The position numbers and the translations under genes were made by a program. DNA of 64,000 bases from Anaeromicropila populeti (GTDB lineage Bacteria; Bacillota; Clostridia; Lachnospirales; Lachnospiraceae), in the NCBI RefSeq assembly GCF_900112775.1, contig NZ_FOYZ01000006.1:202644-266643 (forward strand), given 5' to 3'. Below are positions 40,472-50,464 of this stretch, piece after piece (position 1 is the stretch's first letter; the number at the start of each line of letters is the position of its first letter). The notes under the pieces were generated by a model that made no database searches, was not told the DNA's origin, and saw only the letters and a list, made by a program, of their open reading frames with translations.

Positions 40472-42531
40472 GTGAACAGCTAAACGTAGGATTTATTGGG
40501 AACCCAAATTGTGGGAAAACCACGTTATTTAATGCGTATACCGGTGCCAAATTAAAAGTTGCTAATTGGCCAGGGGTAACTGTAGAAAAGAAGGAAGGTG
40601 CTTTTAAATACCATGAACACAGCTTTAAATTAGTGGATCTTCCTGGAATATACAGCCTAACCTCTTATACAATGGAGGAGAAGCTCTCAAGACAGTATAT
40701 TATGGAAGGGGAAGTGGATGTAATAGTTGATATTGCAGATGCTTCTTCATTAGAAAGAAATCTTTATTTAACTTTGCAGTTGATTGAACTTGGGAAACCA
40801 GTCATACTGGCGTTGAATATGATGGATATTGTGGAAGAACGTGGTATGGAGATTGATTTGCACCGTCTGCCAGAAATGTTGGGTATTCCAGTAATTCCTG
40901 TTTCGGCAAGAAGAAGGACGGGACTTGATATTTTAATGCATACAGTTGCTCATCACAAATCAAAAATCCAACAGTGTGTTCTTGAGCATCATCATGATAA
41001 AGCAGAAGGTGTGACAAAGGGAATGCACCAACACCAGCACCACCATGAATATGTAATGGTTTATGATGATGTAATAGAAGACAAGATTGATGAACTAATT
41101 CAAATAGTAAGAGGAAATTTTGAACACGTAGAGAATCCAAGGTGGGTTGCTTTGAAATTATTAGAGCAGGATGAGGAAATAATAAAGAAGTACCCTGGGA
41201 ATTATAATGGAATAATTGACAGAAGTTATGAAAATGATATTATTAATCAAAAATATGATTTTATTGAAGAGGTAATCGAAGAAGTTGTAGTAAATAAGGC
41301 AAAAATGCAGGAATCGACAGATCGGGCAGATAAGATTCTAACCAATCGTTTTTTGGGTGTTCCTGTGTTTTTAGGAATTATGGCAGTTGTATTCTTCTTG
41401 ACTTTCACAGTAGGCGATTTTTTGAAAATTGGGTTTGAATATGGTATAAATGCTTTTTCGGATAACCTTTTGAAGTTATTGGTAAAGCTGTCTGCCAGTG
41501 ATCTTGTCATTTCACTGGTAATCGATGGAGTTGTGGCAGGAGTTGGAGGAATCCTTACCTTTTTGCCTAATATTTTTATTCTGTTTTTAGCACTGGCAAT
41601 TTTAGAGGACAGTGGCTACATGGCTCGGGTTGCTTACGTTATGGATGGATTAATGGGAAAACTCGGTCTGTCGGGGAGAGCGTTTATACCAATGTTGCTA
41701 GGATTTGGGTGTACAGTGCCGGCAATTATGGCATCAAGAGCACTAGAGGATAAAAAGGATAGGTTCAGAACTATTTTAATTACTCCTTTTATGTCTTGCA
41801 GTGCAAGGCTTCCTATTTATGTTTTGTTTTCTCAGCTGTTCTTTGGAAAGCATGCAATGCTGGCAGCCTATTCCATGTATGTGTTGGGACTATTTGTGGC
41901 AATTTTTGTAGCAATGGCTATGAGGTTATTTACGAAAAAGAAAGAAATCCATACATTACTAATTGAATTGCCTGAGTACAAAACACCAAATATCAGAACA
42001 ATTTTTATTTATGTGTGGGATAAAGTGAAAGATTATCTGACAAAAGCAGGAACTACTATATTTGTTGCGTCTGTTGTGGTTTGGTTTATTATGAACTTTA
42101 ATGAAACAGGGCTTACAACAAATATGGGAGACAGCTTTGGTGCATCTATTGGAAAGATAATGGTGCCTGTTTTAAAACCAGCGGGACTTGGGTTTTGGCA
42201 AGTAGTTCTTTCTTTGATTTCAGGGCTTGCTGCAAAGGAAGTAGTTGTATCCAGCTTCAGTGTATTGTTTCATGTTTCCAATATTAATTCCAGGGCTGGA
42301 CAGGATATCCTGGTGAATGCATTGGCAGTAGAAGGGTTTTCGGCCATCAATGCATATGCACTGATGATATTTTGTCTGTTATATACGCCATGTGTTGCTA
42401 CCCTGGCTGCAATCAAAAGAGAATTACATTCATTTAAATGGTCTTTATTTGCAGTCTGTTTTCAACTATTTGTAGCATGGACAGTAACTACAATGTTTTA
42501 TCAGATTGCACAAATAATTACAAAATGTTAA
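40468..42531 (+). CDS. feoB: Ferrous iron transporter FeoB
   Basis: A 687-residue FeoB. The N-terminal GTPase domain has G1 GNPNCGKTT (residues 11-19), NWPGVTVEK, DLPGIYSL and ALNMMD. A His-rich insertion (about 160-195) with HHHDK and HQHQHHHEY lies between the G domain and the guanine-dissociation-inhibitor-like region. The membrane core follows (about 285-680), with the two Gate motifs including GFGCTVPAIMASR and TPFMSCSARLPIYVLF. The insertion probably binds metal. Translation is coupled to feoA. Confidence 0.96.
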   Translation: MSEQLNVGFIGNPNCGKTTLFNAYTGAKLKVANWPGVTVEKKEGAFKYHEHSFKLVDLPGIYSLTSYTMEEKLSRQYIMEGEVDVIVDIADASSLERNLYLTLQLIELGKPVILALNMMDIVEERGMEIDLHRLPEMLGIPVIPVSARRRTGLDILMHTVAHHKSKIQQCVLEHHHDKAEGVTKGMHQHQHHHEYVMVYDDVIEDKIDELIQIVRGNFEHVENPRWVALKLLEQDEEIIKKYPGNYNGIIDRSYENDIINQKYDFIEEVIEEVVVNKAKMQESTDRADKILTNRFLGVPVFLGIMAVVFFLTFTVGDFLKIGFEYGINAFSDNLLKLLVKLSASDLVISLVIDGVVAGVGGILTFLPNIFILFLALAILEDSGYMARVAYVMDGLMGKLGLSGRAFIPMLLGFGCTVPAIMASRALEDKKDRFRTILITPFMSCSARLPIYVLFSQLFFGKHAMLAAYSMYVLGLFVAIFVAMAMRLFTKKKEIHTLLIELPEYKTPNIRTIFIYVWDKVKDYLTKAGTTIFVASVVVWFIMNFNETGLTTNMGDSFGASIGKIMVPVLKPAGLGFWQVVLSLISGLAAKEVVVSSFSVLFHVSNINSRAGQDILVNALAVEGFSAINAYALMIFCLLYTPCVATLAAIKRELHSFKWSLFAVCFQLFVAWTVTTMFYQIAQIITKC

Positions 42532-42553
42532 AATAGAGATAATAGCGGATTAG

Positions 42554-42608
42554 AAAGCATGACAGTGTTATAACTTTAACAGGATTCATGCTTTTTATAT
42601 ATTGGAGG
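42554..42608 (+). terminator. Terminator of feoAB
   Basis: AAAGCATG (42554-42561) pairs with CATGCTTT (42597-42604), with an inner TGTTA/TAACA stem, followed by TTAT. Confidence 0.75.
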
Positions 42609-42642
42609 AAAATTTTTTGTTATTGTGAGAGGAGGTAATATC

Positions 42643-43671
42643 ATGGAAGAAGAGGTTAAGATAACGCTGCGGCAACGACAGGAAGAGAGGGAACATTTAA
42701 GTCTTAGTCCGTTTGCAGCATTTAGCGACCAGTCAAAGGGACGGGAGGTATATGAAGAGCCATGTGATATCCGTCCTATTTACCAGAGGGACAGAGATCG
42801 CATTCTGCATAGTAAGGCATTTCGGAGGCTGAAGCATAAGACGCAGGTTTTCCTTGCTCCTCAGGGAGACCATTATCGAACAAGACTTACGCACACTTTG
42901 GAGGTTTCCCAGACAGCAAGAACAATAGCAAGGGCACTGCGTTTAAATGAAGACTTGACAGAAGCCATTGCACTGGGACACGATTTAGGACACACTCCTT
43001 TTGGCCATGCAGGTGAAAGAGCGTTAAACCGCGTCTGTAGGGAGGGGTTTGAGCATCATCTTCAAAGTATCCGAGTAGTTGAATTTTTAGAGAAAGAAGG
43101 AGCTGGCTTGAATCTGACAAAGGAAGTTAAAGATGGGATTCTCAATCATCAGACAAAAGGAAAACCAGCAACGTTAGAAGGAAAAATAGTAAGACTTTCG
43201 GATAAAATAGCATATATTAATAGTGATATTGATGATGCAATAAGGGCAAAAATTCTCACAGAAATTGAACTGCCAGAGGAGATTATTAGTGTACTGGGAA
43301 ATACGACAAGAAAGAGACTGGACGTATTAATACATAACATTGTAATGAACTCTGAAAATATAAACGATATTAGAATGTCACCAGAAATTGAACTTGCAAT
43401 GGGAGACTTAAGAAAATTTATGTTTACCCATGTTTATACAAATCCCAAGGCAAAGGGACAGGAGGCAAAGGCAGAGCATTTGCTGGAACAGCTTTTTGAA
43501 TACTATTGTGAACATGTGGAGCTGCTGCCAGAAGAATATATTAAAATGATTGAGAATGAGATCGCTGACAGGGAACGGGTGGTATGTGATTATATTGCAG
43601 GAATGACGGATCGATACGCTATCTCAAAATATAGTGAATTGATGGTTCCGAATTTTTGGAACATTTATTAA
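42643..43671 (+). CDS. dgt: Deoxyguanosinetriphosphate triphosphohydrolase-like protein
   Basis: A 342-residue HD-domain nucleotidase of the dGTPase family. The HD motif is spread over RTRLTHTLEV, LGHDLGHTPFGHAGE and KIAYINSDIDD. RDRDRILHSKAFRRLKHKTQVF is the strongly conserved N-terminal block. It would hydrolyse dNTPs to deoxynucleosides and triphosphate. The ATG at 42643 has GAGGAGG at good distance; the frame is open six codons earlier. It stands before dnaG and sigA, as in many Clostridia. Confidence 0.9.
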   Translation: MEEEVKITLRQRQEEREHLSLSPFAAFSDQSKGREVYEEPCDIRPIYQRDRDRILHSKAFRRLKHKTQVFLAPQGDHYRTRLTHTLEVSQTARTIARALRLNEDLTEAIALGHDLGHTPFGHAGERALNRVCREGFEHHLQSIRVVEFLEKEGAGLNLTKEVKDGILNHQTKGKPATLEGKIVRLSDKIAYINSDIDDAIRAKILTEIELPEEIISVLGNTTRKRLDVLIHNIVMNSENINDIRMSPEIELAMGDLRKFMFTHVYTNPKAKGQEAKAEHLLEQLFEYYCEHVELLPEEYIKMIENEIADRERVVCDYIAGMTDRYAISKYSELMVPNFWNIY

Positions 43672-43789
43672 TGGATTTATTGGAAAAAGTATTAGAATTT
43701 AGAAGGAAATGTTGATAAGAAAAAAGGAAAAACTATAGTTGTGTCGAATATATTTAATAAAGAGAAAGACAAGTTAATTGGAGGAAGCT

Positions 43790-45556
43790 ATGTTTTATCC
43801 AGATGAAATAGTAGAAGAAGTAAGAGAGAAAAATGACATAGTGGACGTGATATCTACTTTCATAAAATTGAACAGGCGTGGAAGCAATTATGTAGGGTTA
43901 TGTCCTTTTCATAATGAAAAGACACCATCTTTTTCAGTAAGTCAGAATAAGCAGATGTATTATTGCTTTGGGTGTGGAGCCGGAGGGAATGTATACACGT
44001 TTATTATGGAGTATGAGAACTATACGTTCCCTGAAGCTGTGAAGTATTTGGCTGAAAGGGTGGGAATCGTTCTTCCAGAAGCAGAATATTCAGAAGAAGC
44101 CAAGCGAGCCTCTGATTTAAGAACCAGGTTGTTTGAAGTAAACAAGATGGCGGCCAACTATTATTATTACCAGTTGACCAGCGAACAAGGGAAAACGGCA
44201 TTGGAGTATTTAAGGAAGCGTGAATTGAAAGAAGAAACGATTAAAAAGTTTGGATTGGGCTATTCTACAAAGTATAGTAATGATTTATACCAGTATTTTA
44301 AGTCAAAGAATTATGAGGATAGTTTATTACGTCAGACTGGATTATTCACCTATGATGAGGCAAGAGGCGTTTATGATAAATTCTGGAACCGTGTTATGTT
44401 CCCTATTTTAGATGTGAATAATAAAGTGATTGGATTTGGCGGAAGGGTGATGGGAGAAGGAGCGCCTAAGTATTTGAATTCACCTGAAACAACCGTATTT
44501 GATAAAAGCAGGAATCTATTTGGCTTGAACTTTGCAAGACTTTCCCGAAAGCGCAGCATTTTATTATGTGAGGGCTATATGGATGTAATTGCCTTACAGC
44601 AGGCAGGGTTTCAAAATGCAGTGGCATCATTAGGTACTGCCTTTACATTTCAGCAGGCCAATCTGCTGAAAAGATATGCAGATGAAGTATTTATTACGTA
44701 TGACAGCGATAAGGCGGGTGTAAATGCAGCTCTTAGGGCTATTCCTATACTGAAAGAAGCAGGATTGTCTGCTAAAGTAATTCATATGAATCCATATAAG
44801 GATCCAGATGAATTTATTAAGGCACTGGGAGAAAGTGAATTTGAAAAGAGGATTGAGAAGGCTTCTAATAGTTTTCTATTTGAAGTTGCTGTTTTGGAAA
44901 GAGATTTTGATTTTTCAGATCCTGAGCAGAAAACTAATTTTTATCAGGAAACAGCAAAAAAGCTTTGTCGCTTTTCGGACGAGCTGGAGAGAAATAATTA
45001 TGTAGAAGCAGTTGCCAGAAAATATATGATAAGTCAGGAAGATTTAAAGAAGCTGGTAAACAGGTACGGGGCATCCTTATCTTCTTTTGACACATATGAA
45101 GCTAAGACGAGAACAGAACGGGAGAAGAAGTCTCTGAAAGGAACAGACGGCATTAAAGAATCTCAAAAGATATTATTAACCTGGTTAATAGAAGAACCTG
45201 AAACTTATACAAAGATTCGGGATATTATATCCGATAGGGATTTTAAGGAATCCTTATTTCAAAAGGTTGCCAAGCTGCTGTTTCAACAGTTTGAGCAGGG
45301 TGAGAGAATAAATCCTGCTGCTATACTGGATCAATTTGAAAGTAAGGAAGAACAGAAAGAAATTGCTTCCTTGTTTCATACAGGTGTTAAGGGAGATATG
45401 AATCAGATTGAGAAAGAAAAAGCATTTAATGATACGGTACGCAGGGTTAAAAAGCATAGTTTGGATTGGGAGAGCAGGACGGCAACGGATATGAATGAAC
45501 TGCAAAGAATTATTAAAGAGCAGTCTGATTTACAAAAATTGCATATTTTTTTATAG
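43790..45556 (+). CDS. dnaG: DNA primase DnaG
   Basis: A 588-residue primase that makes RNA primers for replication. The zinc finger has CPFHNEKTPSFSVS and YYCFGCGAGG (about 36-65). The catalytic core has FGGRVMGEG and the Toprim motifs LLCEGYMDVIALQ and TYDSDKAG. The C-terminal helicase-binding domain fills roughly 440-588. The ATG at 43790 (MFYPDEIVEEV) has TTGGAGG upstream; an in-frame TTG four codons earlier is less likely. It belongs to the macromolecular synthesis group dnaG-sigA. Confidence 0.96.
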   Translation: MFYPDEIVEEVREKNDIVDVISTFIKLNRRGSNYVGLCPFHNEKTPSFSVSQNKQMYYCFGCGAGGNVYTFIMEYENYTFPEAVKYLAERVGIVLPEAEYSEEAKRASDLRTRLFEVNKMAANYYYYQLTSEQGKTALEYLRKRELKEETIKKFGLGYSTKYSNDLYQYFKSKNYEDSLLRQTGLFTYDEARGVYDKFWNRVMFPILDVNNKVIGFGGRVMGEGAPKYLNSPETTVFDKSRNLFGLNFARLSRKRSILLCEGYMDVIALQQAGFQNAVASLGTAFTFQQANLLKRYADEVFITYDSDKAGVNAALRAIPILKEAGLSAKVIHMNPYKDPDEFIKALGESEFEKRIEKASNSFLFEVAVLERDFDFSDPEQKTNFYQETAKKLCRFSDELERNNYVEAVARKYMISQEDLKKLVNRYGASLSSFDTYEAKTRTEREKKSLKGTDGIKESQKILLTWLIEEPETYTKIRDIISDRDFKESLFQKVAKLLFQQFEQGERINPAAILDQFESKEEQKEIASLFHTGVKGDMNQIEKEKAFNDTVRRVKKHSLDWESRTATDMNELQRIIKEQSDLQKLHIFL

Positions 45557-45612
45557 GATGGTTAGTATAGATAAAAAGACCTACATCGAGGGAGAAAAGA
45601 GGATGAAATAGG

Positions 45613-46722
45613 ATGGACGAGAATGTAATAAAATTTTCCGAGAAATTAAAAGAGTTATTGGAATTAGCAAAGAAGAAGAAAAACATATTAGAATTTCAAG
45701 AAATAAATGATTTTTTTTCTGACATGGCATTAGATCCGAATCAGATTGAAAAAATATACTCCTATCTTGAAAATAATGGCGTTGATATTCTGAGAATTAC
45801 AGGTGATGATGAGGATCTGATTCCAGAACTTGATTTAGATGATGTAGAAGAGGAAGATTTGGAAAATATTGATCTTTCTGTTCCGGAAGGTATTAGTACA
45901 GAAGATCCTGTAAGAATGTATTTAAAGGAAATTGGAAAGGTACCGCTGTTAAATGCTAATGAGGAAATTGAACTGGCACAAAGAATGGAGCATGGGGATG
46001 AGAGTGCCAAGAAACGTCTTGCAGAAGCTAATCTCCGTCTGGTTGTCAGCATTGCTAAAAGATACGTGGGGAGAGGAATGTTGTTTCTGGATTTGATTCA
46101 AGAGGGGAATTTAGGGCTTATTAAGGCTGTTGAGAAGTTTGATTATACAAAGGGTTATAAGTTTAGTACTTATGCCACATGGTGGATTAGACAAGCTATA
46201 ACAAGAGCGATCGCGGATCAGGCAAGAACGATTCGTATCCCTGTGCATATGGTAGAAACCATTAATAAATTAATTCGTGTTCAGAGGCAGCTTTTGCAGG
46301 AATTAGGACGGGAACCATTTCCAGAAGAGATATCAAAACAGATGGGACTGCCAGTTGAGAGAGTACGTGAAATCCAGAAGATTTCACAGGAACCAGTTTC
46401 ACTGGAAACACCAATTGGAGAGGAAGAAGACAGTCACTTAGGGGATTTTATTCAGGATGATAATGTGCCTGTTCCAGCTGAAGCAGCAGCATTTACTTTG
46501 TTGAAGGAACAGCTGGTAGACGTACTAGGTACTTTAACAGAACGAGAGCAGAAGGTGCTAAGACTGAGATTTGGTTTGGATGATGGAAGAGCCAGAACCT
46601 TGGAAGAGGTAGGTAAAGAATTTAATGTTACAAGAGAGCGTATCAGGCAAATAGAGGCTAAGGCATTACGGAAGCTAAGGCATCCAAGCAGAAGCAGAAA
46701 ATTAAAAGATTATTTGGATTAG
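45613..46722 (+). CDS. sigA: Primary sigma factor SigA (RpoD)
   Basis: A 369-residue housekeeping sigma factor. A short acidic region 1 is followed by region 1.2 ([16 protein letters not shown]). Region 2 has [37 protein letters not shown] and [20 protein letters not shown]. Region 3 starts at [14 protein letters not shown]. Region 4 has [15 protein letters not shown] and the helix-turn-helix [20 protein letters not shown]. It recognises the TTGACA/TATAAT promoters seen across the window. It is 56 bases after dnaG. Confidence 0.97.
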   Translation: MDENVIKFSEKLKELLELAKKKKNILEFQEINDFFSDMALDPNQIEKIYSYLENNGVDILRITGDDEDLIPELDLDDVEEEDLENIDLSVPEGISTEDPVRMYLKEIGKVPLLNANEEIELAQRMEHGDESAKKRLAEANLRLVVSIAKRYVGRGMLFLDLIQEGNLGLIKAVEKFDYTKGYKFSTYATWWIRQAITRAIADQARTIRIPVHMVETINKLIRVQRQLLQELGREPFPEEISKQMGLPVERVREIQKISQEPVSLETPIGEEEDSHLGDFIQDDNVPVPAEAAAFTLLKEQLVDVLGTLTEREQKVLRLRFGLDDGRARTLEEVGKEFNVTRERIRQIEAKALRKLRHPSRSRKLKDYLD

Positions 46723-46735
46723 TTAGGAGATAGAA

Positions 46736-47461
46736 ATGCAGCTTTCAAAGAGACTAGGAGCAGTGGCAGGAGAAGTTATGGCAGACAGTTGTGTTGCAGA
46801 TATTGGGTGTGACCATGCATATGTGGCAATTTATTTAGCACAAAACAGTATTGTAAAGCATATGATTGCTATGGATGTAAGAAAGGGACCTCTGGAAAAG
46901 GCAAAAACCAATATTGATGAATATGGATTGTCCGATCAAATTGAGGTCAGGTTATCAGATGGGGCAAAGGAATTGAAGGCAGGTGAGGTGGATACCATTG
47001 TAATTGCTGGAATGGGTGGTGCTTTAATAACGAAAATTTTAGAAGAGAGCATTCAGGTTTTAGATCAGGTAACTAGTCTTGTGTTACAGCCACAGACTGA
47101 GGTTCCAGCAGTACGCCGGTTTTTGCACAAAAATCATTTTATGATAGAAAAAGAGATTATGTTGATAGAAGACGAGAAATACTACACGGTTCTAAGTGCA
47201 AAACCAGGTGAACAGAATAGATTTAACTTAGTTGAATATGAGTTTGGGAAGTATTTACTGGAAAAAAAAGATGCTGTTTTGTGGGAGTTTTTAAAAAATC
47301 AGATTGATAAATATGAAGATATTTTGGATAAATTAATGAAAAACAGCAAGAATATAATTAGGCAGGAAGAAATCAAGGAGACATGCAGATTACTTCGATT
47401 GGGACTTTTATATTATGAAGAAGATAGTAAAGGAGAAGATAATTGTGACAGAAACCATTAA
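46736..47461 (+). CDS. trmK: tRNA (adenine(22)-N1)-methyltransferase TrmK
   Basis: A 241-residue SAM-dependent methyltransferase that makes m1A22 in tRNA. It starts MQLSKRLGAVAGEV, has the SAM-binding CVADIGCDHAYVAIYLA, TIVIAGMGGALITKIL and LVLQPQTEVPAVRRFL, and ends with a helical coiled domain. It follows sigA by 13 bases, the conserved sigA-trmK order. Its end overlaps the next gene by 17 bases. Confidence 0.92.
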   Translation: MQLSKRLGAVAGEVMADSCVADIGCDHAYVAIYLAQNSIVKHMIAMDVRKGPLEKAKTNIDEYGLSDQIEVRLSDGAKELKAGEVDTIVIAGMGGALITKILEESIQVLDQVTSLVLQPQTEVPAVRRFLHKNHFMIEKEIMLIEDEKYYTVLSAKPGEQNRFNLVEYEFGKYLLEKKDAVLWEFLKNQIDKYEDILDKLMKNSKNIIRQEEIKETCRLLRLGLLYYEEDSKGEDNCDRNH

Positions 47462-49109
47462 GGTTACGATAAAGGATGAAATGCGAGAATATCCACAAGG
47501 AATCTCTTTGTGGGAAATTAGCGAGGATGTTAAGGAACAATATGACAGTTCTATTATGCTGGCGTTTGTAGATGAAAAGTTACACGAATTGGAGAAGTGC
47601 TTACATAAGGATTCAAAAGTCCAATTTGTTACTATAAAAGAAACTGTTGGTTATAAAGTATACTCAAGAGGACTTACATTGCTTATGCTGAAGGCTGTTT
47701 ATGGAGAAATTGGAAGTGACAAGGTTCGTAAGGTCAGCGTTGAATATTCTTTGGATACAGGCATATATTGTGATATAGATAGTGATGTAAAGATTACAGA
47801 AGAACTATTGAAGCAAATTCAATTGCGGATGGAAGACATGGTAAAGCGAGATATTAAGTTTGAAAAAAAATCCATAGGAACAGATGATGCAATCAGCTTG
47901 TTTGAACATTATAAAATGTATGATAAGCAAAAGTTGTTTAAATATCGCAGAGGATCAAGAACTAATATTTATAGCTTGGAAGGCTTTGAAGATTACTTTT
48001 ATGGGTATATGCCATATAGTACTGGTGTATTGAAAAATTTCAAGTTGTTCCCATATGATGAAGGTTTTATCATGCTGAGGCCCAAGATGAAGGAACCAGA
48101 TCTATTACCTGGTTTTTGTGATCAGCCGAAATTTTACCAGACACTGAAAGAGTCAAATGCATGGGGTAAAGCACTGGAAGTAGATACAGTAGGTGCATTA
48201 AATGATGTTATTGCAGGAGGTGGAATAAATGATTTGATGTTAGTACAAGAATCACTACAGGAGAAAAAAATTGCTGAAATTGCAGCTAAAATAGCTGAAT
48301 CAAAAGATAAAAAATTTGTAATGATTGCTGGTCCATCTTCGTCGGGAAAGACGACATTCTCCCACAGATTAACAATCCAACTTAGAACACATGGGTTAAT
48401 GCCACATCCAATTGCAGTAGATGATTACTTTGTGGATCGTGAGAATACACCATTAGATGAGGAAGGAAATTATAATTACGAATGTTTAGAGGCGATTGAT
48501 ATTAAGCAGTTTAATGATGATATGACAAAATTGCTAAACGGAGAAACAGTGGAATTACCAAGTTTCAACTTTAAAACTGGAAAAAGAGAATATAAGGGAA
48601 ATTATAAGAGGCTTGGTAAAAATGATATTTTGGTGATTGAGGGTATTCATGGGTTAAATGATGCATTATCATATTCATTACCGAGGGAAAGCAAATTTAA
48701 GATTTATATTAGTGCTTTGACTCAGCTGAATATTGACGAACATAACAGAATTCCAACTACAGATGGGCGGCTAATCCGCAGGATGGTTCGAGATGCAAGA
48801 ACAAGAGGTACGCTGGCAAAAGATACAATTGCCATGTGGAGTTCAGTCAGAAATGGTGAAGAACAATATATTTTCCCGTTTCAGGAGGATGCAGATGTCA
48901 TGTTTAATTCAGCATTGATTTATGAACTAGCTGTATTAAAACAATATGCAGAACCTGCTTTATTTGGAATTGAAAGAAATTGTGAAGAATATGCCGAAGC
49001 AAAACGCTTGTTAAAATTTTTAGATTATTTCATAGGAGTTACCAGTGAAGAAGTGCCTAAAAACTCAATTTTGAGAGAATTCATTGGTGGAAGTGTATTT
49101 AGAGTTTAA
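47445..49109 (+). CDS. Nucleoside (uridine) kinase with an N-terminal TGS-like domain
   Basis: A 554-residue protein. The N-terminal part (about 1-65, IKVTIKDEMREYPQGISLWEIS broken for length) is TGS-like and is followed by a region resembling threonyl-tRNA synthetase second domains. The C-terminal kinase domain (about 285-500) has Walker A GPSSSGKTTFS, then VDDYFVDRENTPLDEEGNYNYE and VIEGIHGLND, as in uridine kinases and phosphoribulokinases. Such fused proteins are common after trmK in Lachnospiraceae. The GTG at 47445 has AAAGGAG nine bases upstream; an ATG at 47415 is possible. The substrate is not proven. Confidence 0.8.
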   Translation: MTETIKVTIKDEMREYPQGISLWEISEDVKEQYDSSIMLAFVDEKLHELEKCLHKDSKVQFVTIKETVGYKVYSRGLTLLMLKAVYGEIGSDKVRKVSVEYSLDTGIYCDIDSDVKITEELLKQIQLRMEDMVKRDIKFEKKSIGTDDAISLFEHYKMYDKQKLFKYRRGSRTNIYSLEGFEDYFYGYMPYSTGVLKNFKLFPYDEGFIMLRPKMKEPDLLPGFCDQPKFYQTLKESNAWGKALEVDTVGALNDVIAGGGINDLMLVQESLQEKKIAEIAAKIAESKDKKFVMIAGPSSSGKTTFSHRLTIQLRTHGLMPHPIAVDDYFVDRENTPLDEEGNYNYECLEAIDIKQFNDDMTKLLNGETVELPSFNFKTGKREYKGNYKRLGKNDILVIEGIHGLNDALSYSLPRESKFKIYISALTQLNIDEHNRIPTTDGRLIRRMVRDARTRGTLAKDTIAMWSSVRNGEEQYIFPFQEDADVMFNSALIYELAVLKQYAEPALFGIERNCEEYAEAKRLLKFLDYFIGVTSEEVPKNSILREFIGGSVFRV

Positions 49110-49120
49110 TATAAAAAAAT

Positions 49121-49466
49121 GAGCAACACTGTAAGCCGAGTTCTGTATTAAATGGTCATCTATCTAGTTCTGATGTTACCATCAGACTCAAGCGACCTAC
49201 CCTAAAGCACGACGGGCAGCCGTATCGCTTTAAATTCGGTCTTGCTTCAAGTGGGGTTTACATGTGCCCCTGCTGTTACCAGCAGGGCGGTGAGCTCTTA
49301 CCTCACCTTTCCACCCTTACAGAATATACTTCTGCGGTTTATTTCTGTTGCACTAGCCTTAGAGTCGCCTCTACCGGACGTTATCCGGCACTCTGCCCTG
49401 TGAAGCTCGGACTTTCCTCACCTAAGACCTTTCGGTACTAATAGGCGCGACCATCTGTGTTACTCA
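49121..49466 (-). ncRNA. rnpB: RNase P RNA, bacterial class A
   Basis: Read on the minus strand, about 346 bases carry the RNase P RNA core. GAGGAAAGTCCGAGCT and CAGGGCAGAGTGCCGGATAA lie near the 5' side, AGGGTGGAAAGGTGAGGTAA and the GCCCTGCTGGTAACAGCAGG hairpin in the middle, and TACAGAACTCGGCTTACAG at the 3' end. The termini pair (GAGTAACAC with GTGTTGCTC), forming helix P1. The RNA cleaves 5' leaders from pre-tRNAs. A T-run follows the 3' end. A promoter at 49504-49476 fits the 5' end. The RnpM gene in this window (4691) is a proposed partner. Confidence 0.95.
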
Positions 49467-49475
49467 CTAAGCGTT

Positions 49476-49504
49476 ATTCTAACACGAAAATCACTAAAAG
49501 TAAA
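49476..49504 (-). promoter_or_regulatory. Promoter of rnpB
   Basis: On the minus strand TTTACT (49504-49499) and TAGAAT (49481-49476) are 17 bases apart. The expected start, about seven bases on, coincides with the 5' end of the RNA. Confidence 0.8.
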
Positions 49505-49656
49505 TATTTAAGTAATTCCAACTTGAAAATATATCAGAATATTATAGAAGAGCATGTTATAACTTACATGTAATAATTCATTTTATGGCATCATATAAAT
49601 GTATTTGTAGGCAAAAGACGAGCATATTGTGCCTAACAAAACGAAGGAGGGTTCTT

Positions 49657-50373
49657 ATGAACATGTTAAATGCTACCAATCCATTGATTGATATGGAAAA
49701 ACAGTTGGGGGAAATTTTACAAAAAGATATTATGGACGTAAGGATAATTGCAGATTTAGGATTATCCCATGAGGATTATAAGATTTTATCATTAAAACTC
49801 CGTGGGATGGCTAGATATAATGGTGAGATGAGATTGCTGGAAAAATATAAAATTTGTTTGATGACAATGTGGGTGTTGGCTTGCAAATATGAAAAAGATG
49901 GAGAAACCATATGGAAGTTTATGAATAATCTAGTAAATGACATTCCACAATATATGCAGCGTAACTTTTACAGCATTTGCGATTCTACTTTACGAGAAAA
50001 TGGTTTATCCAGCTATGGGCTGATAATAGATAATATGGATAATCTGATGCAGATGCTGGTCATCCAGTCAGGAATCGATGATATGCTATATCCTTCACTA
50101 TTTGGCTTGTTGGAAAAAGCAGCAGATTATGAAAACGCAGAGGAAGAAATATTTAAATTATTTGGAAAGGACAGATATTCCTATTTAAAAACTGAAACAA
50201 AGCATGAATTATTACTGCTTATGAAGGCAGTATATGAGGATTGCCAGCAGGGAAGAATTAGTCAGAAACAGATTTTGGAAAAGCATCATGAACTATCGAA
50301 AGGATTTATTTGTAATTGTTATAAATGGTGCAGAAGTCATATTGGGAAAGAAAATGTACAAATTGTCCGTTAA
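49657..50373 (+). CDS. Hypothetical helical protein, unrecognised
   Basis: A 238-residue protein that appears almost wholly alpha-helical, with no signal peptide, membrane segment or catalytic motif. It begins MNMLNATNPLIDMEKQLGEIL and ends in a segment with three Cys and a Trp (GFICNCYKWCRSHIGKENV). Central segments such as YMQRNFYSICDSTLRENGLS and LIIDNMDNLMQMLVIQSG suggest helical repeats. The ATG at 49657 has AAGGAGG upstream; the frame is open 24 codons earlier. It lies alone between rnpB and the T-box leader, so context gives no clue. I do not recognise the family. Confidence 0.7.
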   Translation: MNMLNATNPLIDMEKQLGEILQKDIMDVRIIADLGLSHEDYKILSLKLRGMARYNGEMRLLEKYKICLMTMWVLACKYEKDGETIWKFMNNLVNDIPQYMQRNFYSICDSTLRENGLSSYGLIIDNMDNLMQMLVIQSGIDDMLYPSLFGLLEKAADYENAEEEIFKLFGKDRYSYLKTETKHELLLLMKAVYEDCQQGRISQKQILEKHHELSKGFICNCYKWCRSHIGKENVQIVR

Positions 50374-50429
50374 AACTTGGGTTGGTCAATTAAAAAAGTG
50401 TAAAATTACAGAATAAAAAAATTTGATTC

Positions 50430-50458
50430 TTGACATCAAATTTATTTGTGTATATACT
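50430..50458 (+). promoter_or_regulatory. Promoter of the leuB-ilvD-ilvB operon
   Basis: TTGACA (50430-50435) and TATACT (50453-50458) are 17 bases apart, giving a transcript that begins with the T-box leader. Confidence 0.82.
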
Positions 50459-50464
50459 TATTTA

